Shown here one piece after another: positions 28,180 through 36,977 of a stretch of DNA of 64,000 nucleotides. The translations under genes and the position numbers were made by a program. Below the pieces are notes generated by a model. It made no database searches, had not been told where the DNA came from, and worked only from the letters and a program-made list of their open reading frames with translations. The first letter of the stretch is position 1. Every line of letters begins with the position of its first letter. The DNA comes from Alphaproteobacteria bacterium (lineage in GTDB: Bacteria; Pseudomonadota; Alphaproteobacteria; SMXS01): assembly GCA_016124315.1 (NCBI GenBank), contig WGNW01000025.1, positions 50,484-114,483 of the forward strand, in the 5' to 3' direction.

Positions 28180-29093
28180 GGCTTGCCGTCCGCTGCGACG
28201 CCGAAGCCGATCATGCCGTGCCGGCCGTGGCCGTCGCCGCCTCCCTTGCCGAGCACCGCCTCGTAGATGGCCGTATCCCAGCCGTAGCGGCATGCCAGAT
28301 CGCGCAGGGTGCGGCTGACCGCCGCGTCGCCGCCGAGCAGGGGTCCGGCCTGGACGAAGAAGCCGGCCGCGATCAGCCTGCCGTCCAGCATTGCGAGGCT
28401 GAGCCCCGCCGTGCCGGGCAGCAGGTAATCCTCGCAGGGCAGGCCGGTGAGCTGCGAGGCGAGCGCGATCACCGCGGCGGAATCCATGCCGCAGCGGATC
28501 AGCAGCCGCTCGATCTCCCAGATCTCGGGCTTCTGCAGCCGGCCGTAGAGCTCGATGGTTCCGGCGCCCGCGTCGACTCCCGCCATGCGCCAGACGATGC
28601 GCGGCGGGATGGCGTGGAGGATCGACGGCCGCAGCAGTTCCACCGGCAGTTCCGTGCCGGCCATGTCGACGTAGAGCTTGTAGCGGTCGCGCTCGCCGTC
28701 GTGCCGGCCGCCGATCCACGCGCCGAAACGCAGCGGCCGGTCGGCCTGGGGCACCAGCCAGTCGGGCACGTCGGTGTTGACGCCCAGCCCCTGCAGCACG
28801 CCGAGCGCCGACGTCAGGCGGTCGGCCTCGGGCGTGTCCGGCCCGGCGGCCTCGGCGGTCCAGCGCACCGACGCGTCGCGGGACGACCACGACATCTCCA
28901 CCGGGTAGCCGGTATTGGTGAGGCTGCTCGCCCGCCACGCCACCTCGGGCCAGCGGGACCGGCGCGTCGCCCCGAGGGTGGCGCCGAGCGCCCGTCCGGC
29001 GCGACGGACCGCCTGGGGCGCGACGGGCCGGAGCCGGGTGAACGCGTCGTCGAGAAGCGCCGCCTGGGGCGCGATGCGGGCTGCGAAATTCAT
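28152..29093 (-). CDS. Possible ABBA/DMATS-type aromatic prenyltransferase
   Basis: This 313-aa protein starts as an ATGA overlap with the 1105-aa gene. The segment SLTNTGYPVEMSW...VRWTAEAAG (57-84) resembles the opening strand pair of DMATS-type prenyltransferases (TDDGTPVEFSW...VRFSIEP). RDRYKLYVDMAG (136-146) resembles their KxY diphosphate-binding strands. Alternating beta and helical stretches would fit the ABBA barrel. It is shorter than fungal DMATS (about 400 aa), and I cannot confirm all repeats, so the assignment is tentative. The adjacent cyclase-like gene strengthens an isoprenoid theme. The alternative is an uncharacterised family. Confidence 0.45.
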   Translation of the reverse strand: MNFAARIAPQAALLDDAFTRLRPVAPQAVRRAGRALGATLGATRRSRWPEVAWRASSLTNTGYPVEMSWSSRDASVRWTAEAAGPDTPEADRLTSALGVLQGLGVNTDVPDWLVPQADRPLRFGAWIGGRHDGERDRYKLYVDMAGTELPVELLRPSILHAIPPRIVWRMAGVDAGAGTIELYGRLQKPEIWEIERLLIRCGMDSAAVIALASQLTGLPCEDYLLPGTAGLSLAMLDGRLIAAGFFVQAGPLLGGDAAVSRTLRDLACRYGWDTAIYEAVLGKGGGDGHGRHGMIGFGVAADGKPWMQVGLRP

Positions 29094-32000
29094 AGCTGTA
29101 TGGGGACGATCTCTTCCTCAGACGTCTGCCAAGCTAGACGCCTGAATTCGCCGTTGGTTCCCACCACCGTGAAGCGGTAGCGGAATTCCCGCTTGGCGGG
29201 GTCGATGAGGGCGAGCCGCAGGTCCACATTCTCCACCTGCACGCCGTCGATGTCGATCCGTTCCGACCGGCTGTAATTGTTGGCCGGGTCCTGGTAGTCG
29301 ACGTCGATGAACAGCTGGCGGACGGCGGCGCTGTCGAACAGCGGCACGAACTCGATGTTGAGCGCCTGATCGAACGGATCGTTCACCACCACGGCCGACG
29401 CTGCGAGTTCCTGCGGCGGGGTCTGCCGGACCGAGCCGTCCTTCAGGTGATGCTTCAATGCAAAAGTCAGCGTGCGGGTGTCCGGCGGCACCGGTTTCGG
29501 GGTACGCAGCTTCCAGACCTGGGCCGGGGAATCGGGCAGCACGATGAAGGTCTTCTTCTGGGAGAAGCCCGCGGGACCCGCGGCTTCCAGTGTCGCCTCG
29601 ATGGAGTTGACGATGCCCGCGTCGATGGTGCCGGGCGCGACCGAGATTTCCAGGAAGTCCAGCACGTCGTAGGGATTGACGAACAGGGTGCGGTCCGCCG
29701 TGCGCTCGGCCGGCAGCTCGACGCTGGAGCGGTCGGAATCCCAGCCGGCGTCCGGGCTGAAGTGGAACTGCTGCTGCTGGGTGTATTCCACGTCGTGGGT
29801 GGCGTTGAGGAAGACGGTGAAGTCCTTCGGTCCCTTGTCGTCGGCCCGGAACACAAAGTCGCCATGCTTGTGGTCCTGGGCGTTGGCGGGATCACCGTAA
29901 TCCAGCGCCACCTGGGCCGAGGACAGGCCGATGCGTTCGAAGTCGATGGGCGCCTCGGCCATCACCTTGAACTCCCGGAAGAACGGATCGTCCAGGTCGA
30001 CCTCGGTGAAGTAGCTGGCCTTGTCGTGCAGGTCCGCCAGCAGCAGGCCGAAGAAGCCCTGCGGCGCATAGGTGCGCCGGGTCGCCTCGGCCCGGTTGTA
30101 GTAGAAGGTCAGCTTCTTGCGCTCTTCCTGGCGGATGAACTTCAGCTTGAGGCTGACCACGCCCGGCATGGTGCTCGGGGTCGGTGTCGGCGTGGGAGTC
30201 GGCGTTGGTGTCGGGGTAGGCGTCGGCGTGGGCGTCGGCGTGGGCGTTGGTGTCGGCGTGGGAGTAGGCGTGGGGGTGGGGGTGGGGGTGGGGGTTGGGG
30301 TTGGGGTCGGTGTCGGCGTCACCGACCGCGGCCGGCTGATGGTGCCGCGGTAGGACGACGGCTGGCCGCCGGCGACACGCCCCTGGATCTTCACCACCCG
30401 GTCGTTGGGATCGCCCGTCGCCGGGTTGCTGGCGTCGCCCCGCGCGTCCGCATCGCCGTGGGAGCGCGCCGGCGTCGACAGGGTGGCGCCGGCGCGGGCG
30501 ATCAGTGCCACCGCCACGTCGGAGCGGCGCATGGACAGGCGCATGTTGTGCTCGCGCTGCGCGTCGCCGGTCAGCGGCGTGTTGCCGCTGCCGGGCTGCG
30601 CCTGAGTCTCGTAGCTGGCGTGGGCATCGACCTCCACGGCGTGCGGCGGCGCCAGGGTCGAGAGCCAGCGGGTCAGGCGCGCGGCACCCTCCTCCGAGCC
30701 GGTCCAGGTGGCGCCGTCGCCCTGGGCGATGCCGCTGGCCGTCCGGTAGCGAGTGTCGGCGGTGGTGTTCTCCACATAGGCCCGGTACTGCTGGCTGGGC
30801 GGCTGGGTGCTCCAGCCGGCAGCGTCCGGCTTGTCGAAGTCGAAGAACAGGTGGAAGGTCTGCTGCTGGGTGGCTGCCGGCCAGTCCACCTCAATGGGCA
30901 CCGAGCCCTCCGGCGGCACGTCGACGGTGAACTGCCCCTGCTGGTTGAGCGTCTTGACGACGCCGCCCGCCTTCACCACCGCGCCCTCGCCGGTCACGGT
31001 GATGGTCTCGGTCGTGCCCGAGGCCGACGGCGTGTGGGTGACGCTCTGGCCCGCCGGCAGCGGCGTCGGCGTGGTGCTGGTCGGGGTTAGCACGGCCGGC
31101 TGGCGCACCGGCTGGGCCTGGCCGCCGCCCGAGGCGCCGGACGAGCCGGATTGACCACCCGACTGACCGCCCGACTGACCGCTGGCGCTTCCACCGGCCT
31201 GGCCGCCCGATTGGCCGCCGGAGCGGGCACTCACGGCCTCCCCGGCCGCCTGTCCCGCCGCACCGCCGACCTGGCTGCCGGTCTGGCCGCCGACCGCTCC
31301 GCCGACGGCGCTGCCCGCCGCCCGGCCGGCCGCGCCGGCACCTGCGGCCGCGGCGCCACCCGCCTGGGCACCACCCGATGTCCCGCCGGATTGGCCGCCC
31401 GCTGGCGAACCACCGGCATGGGTGCCGCCGGACTGGGCGCCCCCGGACTGGGCGCCCCCGGACTGGGCGCCCTGCGCGCCCGATTGACTGCCACCGCCGG
31501 AATCCGCCGGCTTCTCGCCGCGCAGTGCCTCGCGGGTGAACTTCGCCACCTCGGCGAGGGGATCCGCCTGGGCGGTGGGCGAGGCAAGCTGGCCCGGCGT
31601 GAAGGTGGGCTCGAACCACTTGGACAGCAGGTCGTCCTTGAAGAACGCCAGCGCCCAGTCCTCCTGCTGCTTCTCGTCGGCCTCGCCGGTGAAGTTGAGG
31701 ATCTTGATCTTGATGGCGCCGTTCTGCCGCAGGCTTTCAAAGGCTGCGTCGATGCCGGCGCGCACCCACTGGTACTGCGCCTCCAGGCTGGCGCTGAAAT
31801 GGTTGAAGATCATCTCAAGGTCGGCGGTGATCTCCACCTCGAGCGCCGGCCGCATGCCGCTGTAGGTGAAGGTGTAGAGCACGCCGATGGGCGCCAGGCC
31901 GTTCTCGAAGGCCTGCTCGAGGATGGTGGCGCCTTCCTGCGACAGGGTGAGGCTGAACGCCGCCCGGTTGTCGGCGTCCATGGTCGGCGTGGTGGCGCCC

Positions 32001-32407
32001 AGGATGTCCTCGACCGCGTTGAAGGCGCCGGGCGGCGGTTCGGCGGCGGTGGCGCCGCCCGAGCCCTGCAGATTGAGCGCGATGCACTCGACGCTGCCGC
32101 TCTCGAAGATCACCGGCGACAGGCGCGGCTGGGTGACGCCCGGTTCGGTCATCACCGCGCCGAGGATGCGGGTCTTCTGGCCGTCGCTCAGCCCGACCGT
32201 GGTCTCGAACATGGCGAAGCCGCCGCCCTTCACCCCGGCGCCGGCGACCGCCGGCTTGTACTTGATGAAGCTGAACGCGGCGCGGTTGCTGTCCATCCGG
32301 CGCGCGAGCTGGACCGGGCCGGTGAGGCACCAGAACTGGTTGGTGTCGGCGTGATCGCGGAAGACGGTGATGCCGTCCACTTCGAGCGGCTTGTCGAGGC
32401 TGAGCAT
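29090..32407 (-). CDS. 1105-aa mosaic protein: shared module, Gly-rich linker, OmpA-like part, Thr-Pro hinge, beta repeats
   Basis: This is the largest protein of the eight-gene operon. Residues 1-300 are the shared N-terminal module (DGITVFRDHADTNQFWCL; DNRAAFSLTLSQEGATILEQ). Residues 303-430 are Gly/Ser/Gln/Ala-rich (SGGAQSGG-type repeats). About 518-676 resembles an OmpA-like domain: FHLFFDFDKPDAAGW, then HAVEVDAHASYET, LSMRRSDVAVALIARAGA and NDRVVKIQ. A (Thr-Pro)n hinge of about 25 units runs from about 697 to 750. The C-terminus repeats elements of its paralogs (TYAPQGFFG, EVDLDDPFF, VALDYGDPAN, IDVDYQDPAN). No signal peptide is visible, so any surface role needs another route. The function is unknown. 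Confidence 0.85.
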   Translation of the reverse strand: MLSLDKPLEVDGITVFRDHADTNQFWCLTGPVQLARRMDSNRAAFSFIKYKPAVAGAGVKGGGFAMFETTVGLSDGQKTRILGAVMTEPGVTQPRLSPVIFESGSVECIALNLQGSGGATAAEPPPGAFNAVEDILGATTPTMDADNRAAFSLTLSQEGATILEQAFENGLAPIGVLYTFTYSGMRPALEVEITADLEMIFNHFSASLEAQYQWVRAGIDAAFESLRQNGAIKIKILNFTGEADEKQQEDWALAFFKDDLLSKWFEPTFTPGQLASPTAQADPLAEVAKFTREALRGEKPADSGGGSQSGAQGAQSGGAQSGGAQSGGTHAGGSPAGGQSGGTSGGAQAGGAAAAGAGAAGRAAGSAVGGAVGGQTGSQVGGAAGQAAGEAVSARSGGQSGGQAGGSASGQSGGQSGGQSGSSGASGGGQAQPVRQPAVLTPTSTTPTPLPAGQSVTHTPSASGTTETITVTGEGAVVKAGGVVKTLNQQGQFTVDVPPEGSVPIEVDWPAATQQQTFHLFFDFDKPDAAGWSTQPPSQQYRAYVENTTADTRYRTASGIAQGDGATWTGSEEGAARLTRWLSTLAPPHAVEVDAHASYETQAQPGSGNTPLTGDAQREHNMRLSMRRSDVAVALIARAGATLSTPARSHGDADARGDASNPATGDPNDRVVKIQGRVAGGQPSSYRGTISRPRSVTPTPTPTPTPTPTPTPTPTPTPTPTPTPTPTPTPTPTPTPTPTPTPTPSTMPGVVSLKLKFIRQEERKKLTFYYNRAEATRRTYAPQGFFGLLLADLHDKASYFTEVDLDDPFFREFKVMAEAPIDFERIGLSSAQVALDYGDPANAQDHKHGDFVFRADDKGPKDFTVFLNATHDVEYTQQQQFHFSPDAGWDSDRSSVELPAERTADRTLFVNPYDVLDFLEISVAPGTIDAGIVNSIEATLEAAGPAGFSQKKTFIVLPDSPAQVWKLRTPKPVPPDTRTLTFALKHHLKDGSVRQTPPQELAASAVVVNDPFDQALNIEFVPLFDSAAVRQLFIDVDYQDPANNYSRSERIDIDGVQVENVDLRLALIDPAKREFRYRFTVVGTNGEFRRLAWQTSEEEIVPIQL
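30177..30320 (-). repeat. Thr-Pro coding microsatellite with G-quadruplex-type tract
   Basis: A degenerate 6-bp repeat on the minus strand codes for about 25 Thr-Pro units in the 1105-aa protein. On the plus strand it reads as GTCGGC/GTGGGC-type units. Near 30270-30306 it becomes a run of GGGGGT units, which could form a G-quadruplex. Such tracts are prone to length change, always by whole 2-codon units here. Confidence 0.9.
31093..31510 (-). repeat. Low-complexity Gly/Ser/Gln/Ala linker-coding region
   Basis: Imperfect tandem copies of short units (SGGQ, GGAQ, AGG) encode roughly residues 300-430 of the 1105-aa protein. Several identical or near-identical stretches of about 12 bp recur, for example in the segment encoding QSGGAQSGGAQ. 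It probably acts as a flexible spacer between the N-terminal module and the OmpA-like part. Confidence 0.8.
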
Positions 32408-32432
32408 GGGCGTTCTCCCGATATCGCGCCGG

Positions 32433-34724
32433 TCAGGGCGTCTTGATCTGCAGCACGGGGGTTTCCGAGGCGGTCCAGTCGGTGCCCTGCTCGAGGCCGT
32501 TGTCGAACAGGAAGGTGGTGCGCGCCTCGTAGCGGTCGTGGCTCTCGTCCACGTAGTCGAACTCGAAGTAGCCGCGGGCGCTGGCGTCCTCGAAGACGAA
32601 GCTGTCGTTGAACGAGAGGCCGGCGGGGAAGTCCTCGTAGCGCATCTCGGCGGTGGCTCGCTTCAGGTGCCGGGCGGCGAAGTCGGCCGGCGGACGCACC
32701 TCGACGACGCGCCGGCCCTTCATGTCGGGGCGGACGATGATGCGCCGTTCCATGGTGACGGATTCCGGCACCTCGACCATCCTGCCGTCCTTGAACAGGA
32801 AGGTGGCCTTGAAGAACACCTGCTTCAGCTCCGGGTCGGCGACGTCGACGGTGAAGCGCTGGGGCGTGCTGCCCTGGCTGAAGGCGAAGGAATCCTCCTC
32901 GTGGATGTCGTTCGCCTTGTCCTCGTAGCGCAGGTCGACGAACACCTGGTCCACCTGGGTCCAGTCCACGTTGGCGACCACGTCGAGCACCCGCTTGCGG
33001 GGGAACGGATCGCGCACCGTGACCTGCTCGTCCTCGGTGGTCTTCCAGCCGCTGTCCACGTCGCGGTTGTCGGCGGCGCGGTAGACCAGCCGGTAGTCGA
33101 AGGCGCGCTTGCGCGAATCCAGGATGAAGATGCGCCAGGTGGCGTCCTGCTTGTCCTTGGTGAGCTGGAAGATCTCGGTCTCGTCCAGGTTGCTGCCCTC
33201 GTCGCGGTAGCGCACATGGGCCTCAACCATGGGATAGGCATCGAACGGGAAGTTGACGGCGACGATCGGCACCGTGGAGACGGCATAGAGCTCCCGGGGG
33301 TCGATCTCCAGGTTCTCCACCTCGGTCTGGAACGGCTCGGAGACCACCTTGCGCGGCCGCTCGGTGCTGTCGACGCCGGTGAAGCTCACCTCGTAGTGCA
33401 CGTCGACGGGCAGCCGCATGGCGCCGTTGTCCAGCACGCTCAGCCACTCGAAGCTGCTCTGGGGCTGCGCCTTGCCGAGCAGCACGTTCTTCGGCTCGTT
33501 GCCGTACTGGGCCTGGACGTTGATCGAGCCGATGGCGTCGGTGTCGAAGTCGGTGCGGGCGACCACGGACAGGCGCCGCTTCTCGAACCAGGGATCGTCC
33601 AGGTCGACGTCGGTGATGAAGCGGCTGCGCGGCAGCAGCGTGTCGCGCATCAGCCGGAACATGCCGGCCAGGTGCCCCTGCGGGTGGATCGACCGCTGTA
33701 CCGTCACCCGCTCGGAGAAGTTGACGTTGAGCGCCTTGCGGTCGGTGCGCTGGTAGGTCGCCTTGGAATAGGAGAAGAAGGTCGACGACGCCATCATCCC
33801 CGCCGGCCCGCCGCCGATGGCGCCGGCCACGCCCGAGGCGATGCGCAGCGCCTTCACCCACTCCTCCTCCTTGCCCGGCTCGATCGGCGGCAGGGTCGGC
33901 TGGAAGAAGGCGTCGGTGATCATGGAGCGGACCTGGTTGAGGGCCGCGTCGCGCCGGTCGGTGATGGAGCGGTTGTCCTCGTCCTCGGTGACGAAGGTGT
34001 CCGCCTCGAGCACGATGACGCGCTTTTCCACCAGGTCGTCGACGGCATTGGAGATGTCCACCGACGAGAACAGGAAGCCGCCGGAGAACTTCTCGTCCAT
34101 GTGGTTCTGCACCCGGTCCCAGTCGATGCTGAGGCGCACCGAATAGGCTGGCCGCAGGCCGAGATAGTTGAGCGAGTAGACCACGGCGATGGGCAGGATC
34201 TCGCCGTCCAGCGACTTCTCGATGACGGTGACGCCGGCGGCGTCGAGCTTGACCGAGAACGCCGCCTGGTTGTTGCCATAGAGCGACGGCGTGGCGCTGT
34301 GGTCCATCTTGAGCACGAACTCCGGACCGGTGTCGGCGGCTCCCGCCGCGGCGGGAGCCGCCGCCGCGTCGCCCGACTGCTTGCCCAGCATCAGCAGCCT
34401 GACCGTGCCGCTGATCGTGGTGACCGGCGCAATGCGCGGCGCGTCGTGCAACCGTTCCTCGTCCTGGATCTTGCGCCTGATCTCGTCGAGCTGGTCGTCG
34501 CTGGCGCCGATGTTGACGTCGAAGTTGAGGAAACCGCCGGTGCCCGCCCGGCCGCGGAAGCGGATCAGCGAGAACTGGGGCACCTCGGCGCCGCCGGCGC
34601 CGGGGTCCTTCTCGGTGGTCAGGTGCGGCATCAGTGGCAGGTAGTAGTACTGCAGCGGATCGGCGTGGTCGGGGAAGACGGTGATGCCGTCGATCTCCCG
34701 CTGCTTGCTGTCGAGCAGAAGCAT
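32433..34724 (-). CDS. 763-aa paralogous protein of the eight-gene operon
   Basis: This 763-aa protein has an N-terminal module (about 1-200) with DGITVFPDHADPLQYYYLP (12-30), FSLIRFRG, then PSLYGNNQAAFSVKL and GVTVIEKSLDGE. A middle region contains a Gly-rich stretch (GAIGGGPAGMM) and IHPQGHLAGM (346-355), then TDVDLDDPWF (371-380). From about 385 it consists of repeating beta-sandwich-like units marked by V-x-L/V-x-Y-x-D, for example VDLRYEDKAND, AEMRYEDFPAG and AHVRYRDEGSN. There is no signal peptide or long membrane helix. It lies 25 bp from both neighbours in the operon. The function is unknown; a structural or scaffold role is inference from the repeats. Confidence 0.85.
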   Translation of the reverse strand: MLLLDSKQREIDGITVFPDHADPLQYYYLPLMPHLTTEKDPGAGGAEVPQFSLIRFRGRAGTGGFLNFDVNIGASDDQLDEIRRKIQDEERLHDAPRIAPVTTISGTVRLLMLGKQSGDAAAAPAAAGAADTGPEFVLKMDHSATPSLYGNNQAAFSVKLDAAGVTVIEKSLDGEILPIAVVYSLNYLGLRPAYSVRLSIDWDRVQNHMDEKFSGGFLFSSVDISNAVDDLVEKRVIVLEADTFVTEDEDNRSITDRRDAALNQVRSMITDAFFQPTLPPIEPGKEEEWVKALRIASGVAGAIGGGPAGMMASSTFFSYSKATYQRTDRKALNVNFSERVTVQRSIHPQGHLAGMFRLMRDTLLPRSRFITDVDLDDPWFEKRRLSVVARTDFDTDAIGSINVQAQYGNEPKNVLLGKAQPQSSFEWLSVLDNGAMRLPVDVHYEVSFTGVDSTERPRKVVSEPFQTEVENLEIDPRELYAVSTVPIVAVNFPFDAYPMVEAHVRYRDEGSNLDETEIFQLTKDKQDATWRIFILDSRKRAFDYRLVYRAADNRDVDSGWKTTEDEQVTVRDPFPRKRVLDVVANVDWTQVDQVFVDLRYEDKANDIHEEDSFAFSQGSTPQRFTVDVADPELKQVFFKATFLFKDGRMVEVPESVTMERRIIVRPDMKGRRVVEVRPPADFAARHLKRATAEMRYEDFPAGLSFNDSFVFEDASARGYFEFDYVDESHDRYEARTTFLFDNGLEQGTDWTASETPVLQIKTP

Positions 34725-34749
34725 GGTCGGTCTCCTCGGTGGCGGGCGG

Positions 34750-36936
34750 TCAGGCCGGGATTTCGAGAATGACGGTCTCGCCCTCGCCGGGCTGGTCCGT
34801 CAGCTCCTTGCGCGAGCCGTCGGCCATGAAGAAGCGGGCACTCCAGGTGTAGTCGCGGGCCGTCTTGTTCTTCAGGTCGACGGTCCAGTTCTTGGCCTGC
34901 TCGCCGGCCTTGAACAGCAGGTCCTTGCGCTCGTCCACATGGTTGGCGTCGTCGGTGTAGTGCAGGCTGACATTGACCAGCTTGACCGATGCGAAGTCGA
35001 TCAGGTCGGGCACCACGGTGATCTCCAGCCGGTCCGCCACCACGTCGCCGAGCTGGATGGTGGAGCGGGTCGCCGCCGTCTCGGGGATGTCCTGGGTGGT
35101 GCCGTCCATGTACTGGATGGTGCCGGAATAGCGCACCTCGCCGGCGTTCTCGTCGATCACCGGGAACGTCCAGTCGAAGAACGGCGTCGCCTTCGACAGC
35201 GCCATGGACTTGGTCTGGGTGTAGTTGTTGTTGCCCGGGTCCTTGTAGACCAGATCCACCATGATCGACTGGATCTTGGTGTTGAGGTCGCCCACCGCGC
35301 GCAGCCCGACCGTCTTGTTGGCCGAGAACGGGTCGTTGATGTAGAGCTGCGGCGCGTCTTGCTCCTTGCCCTTGACCTCGAATTCCCGCCCGTCGGTCAT
35401 GAAGTACTTCACGTCGTACTTGATGGGCTTGGTGCGCGGCTTGAAGATCACCTCGCGGATCTGGAAGGTGTTCTGCTGCTGGGTCATGGTGAACTGGCGC
35501 TCGATGGGCGTGAGGCCCGAATCCTCGTAGCGCACCTTGATCTGCGCCTGGCTGACCTGGCTGAAGTTGATGTCGCCGGCCGCGATGTCGACCATCAGGA
35601 TGCCCAGGTCGTCGACGTTGATGGTGAGCTGGGTATCGTCGGTGGTGACCTCCTCCGAGGTGAACACCCGGCTGTCGCCCTTGTAGTTCACCTGGTAGAC
35701 GTACTTGTACTTGCGGTTCTTGTCGGCGATGAAGGTGCGGAACTTGCCCACGTCGTCGGGACTGTCGAAGGTGTATTCCTGCACCGCCGGGTTCTGACCG
35801 AAGGGATAGGACAGCTTCACCTCGACGTCGAAGATCGGCAGGTTCTTGAAGTCGGCGTTGACCCGCACCGAAACCTCCAAGGTCTGGAAGAACGGATCGT
35901 TGAGATCGACGTCGAGGGCGTAGTCGTTCCAGTTGAAGACCTTGCCGTCAGGGCCCTTCATGGTGGTGATGTTGGGCAGCAGGCCCTGCGGCGCGATCGG
36001 CCATTCGATCACCGAGCTCTGCTTGAAGCTGATGTTGACGCTGGCGATCTGGGTCTTCGACACCGTCCGCTTGATGTCCTCGATGCCCTGATCCTCGCGC
36101 AGGCTCTTGGTGTCGGGATCGACCTTCTCGATCTCCTTGAGCATGTTGCGCTCGACGGCGTCCTCCACCTGCTTGGTGATGGCGGAGCGGATCTCCTCCT
36201 CCATCTTGCGCTGATCGTCCGCCGACATCCCCGGATTGCCGACGAAGTTGAACTCGGTGCCCATCACCTCGCGCTTGATCATCGTCTCGCGGATGGTCTC
36301 CTGGTAGCTGTCCTCGCTCCAGAAATTGTCGTCGGTGTCGATGGTCTGGACGAAGGAATAGAACTGGCTGGCGTTCCACCAGCCGCGGGCGGTGATCGGC
36401 GGCAGCTTGGCCCAGATGTGCAGGTCGTAGATCACCGACACGAAGCCGCCCTGGCCCTGCAGCGCCTGCTCGAACACGGTCGAGCCTTCCTTGGTCAGCT
36501 CCACCCAGAAGGTGGCGACGTTGTTGCCGTAGAGCGACGGCTTGCCGGCGCCGCGCACCTTCTGCACCAGGGTGCTGCCCTCGCCGATGTTCAGATTGGC
36601 GGTGCCGCCGGTGTAGGTGAGCGGCGCGACGATCACCTGCGGCGGCGTCCGGCCGCTGGGCTGGTACAGGGCGTTGACCTGCTTCTGCAGCTCGCCCGTG
36701 ACCGTCGCCAGCTTGTCGGGGGCGACGACGAATTCCGTGTCGAAGGCGCACACGCCGCCGAACAGGTCGTCCCCCTCCTTGCGCAGTTCCCGGTACTTGA
36801 TGAACTTGAAGACCGGCTTGCCGTCCTCCAGGCGGAACCTGGGCGTCTGCGGCACCAGGTAGAAAGTATGGTCGCTGCTGTCGTCGCCGTAGACGGTGAC
36901 GTCGCCGATGGTCTGAACCTTGTCGATCTGAAGCAT
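34750..36936 (-). CDS. 728-aa paralogous protein of the eight-gene operon
   Basis: This 728-aa protein is a third member of the same architecture. The N-terminal module (1-180) has GDVTVYGDDSSDHTFYLVP, PSLYGNNVATFWVEL (133-147) and GSTVFEQALQGQGGFVSVIYDL. A helical, charged stretch at about 235-290 follows, then APQGLLPN (315-322) and LDVDLNDPFF (341-350). About four beta-rich repeats fill 360-728 (IKVRYEDSGL, VDLVYKDPGN, VSLHYTDDAN). It has lower Pro/Gly content than its 1105-aa paralog and no signal peptide. It starts 41 bp after the 216-aa gene. The function is unknown. Confidence 0.85.
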   Translation of the reverse strand: MLQIDKVQTIGDVTVYGDDSSDHTFYLVPQTPRFRLEDGKPVFKFIKYRELRKEGDDLFGGVCAFDTEFVVAPDKLATVTGELQKQVNALYQPSGRTPPQVIVAPLTYTGGTANLNIGEGSTLVQKVRGAGKPSLYGNNVATFWVELTKEGSTVFEQALQGQGGFVSVIYDLHIWAKLPPITARGWWNASQFYSFVQTIDTDDNFWSEDSYQETIRETMIKREVMGTEFNFVGNPGMSADDQRKMEEEIRSAITKQVEDAVERNMLKEIEKVDPDTKSLREDQGIEDIKRTVSKTQIASVNISFKQSSVIEWPIAPQGLLPNITTMKGPDGKVFNWNDYALDVDLNDPFFQTLEVSVRVNADFKNLPIFDVEVKLSYPFGQNPAVQEYTFDSPDDVGKFRTFIADKNRKYKYVYQVNYKGDSRVFTSEEVTTDDTQLTINVDDLGILMVDIAAGDINFSQVSQAQIKVRYEDSGLTPIERQFTMTQQQNTFQIREVIFKPRTKPIKYDVKYFMTDGREFEVKGKEQDAPQLYINDPFSANKTVGLRAVGDLNTKIQSIMVDLVYKDPGNNNYTQTKSMALSKATPFFDWTFPVIDENAGEVRYSGTIQYMDGTTQDIPETAATRSTIQLGDVVADRLEITVVPDLIDFASVKLVNVSLHYTDDANHVDERKDLLFKAGEQAKNWTVDLKNKTARDYTWSARFFMADGSRKELTDQPGEGETVILEIPA

Positions 36937-36977
36937 GGTGCCCTCCTGTTCCTATTTCCCCTCGCGCCGGACCGCCG

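Noticed and set aside
27262-28938. 558-aa minus ORF as a full-length terpene cyclase
   Set aside because: The N-terminal 250 residues are an alternative frame of the 313-aa gene and contain no cyclase motif. The real protein starts near 28179.
30117-30353. 78-aa plus ORF of Val-Gly repeats
   Set aside because: It is the antisense of the Thr-Pro repeat, so the repetitive peptide is a by-product of the microsatellite.
30177-31510. CRISPR-like array in the repeat region
   Set aside because: The repeats are coding, contiguous and very short, with no unique spacers and no cas genes nearby.
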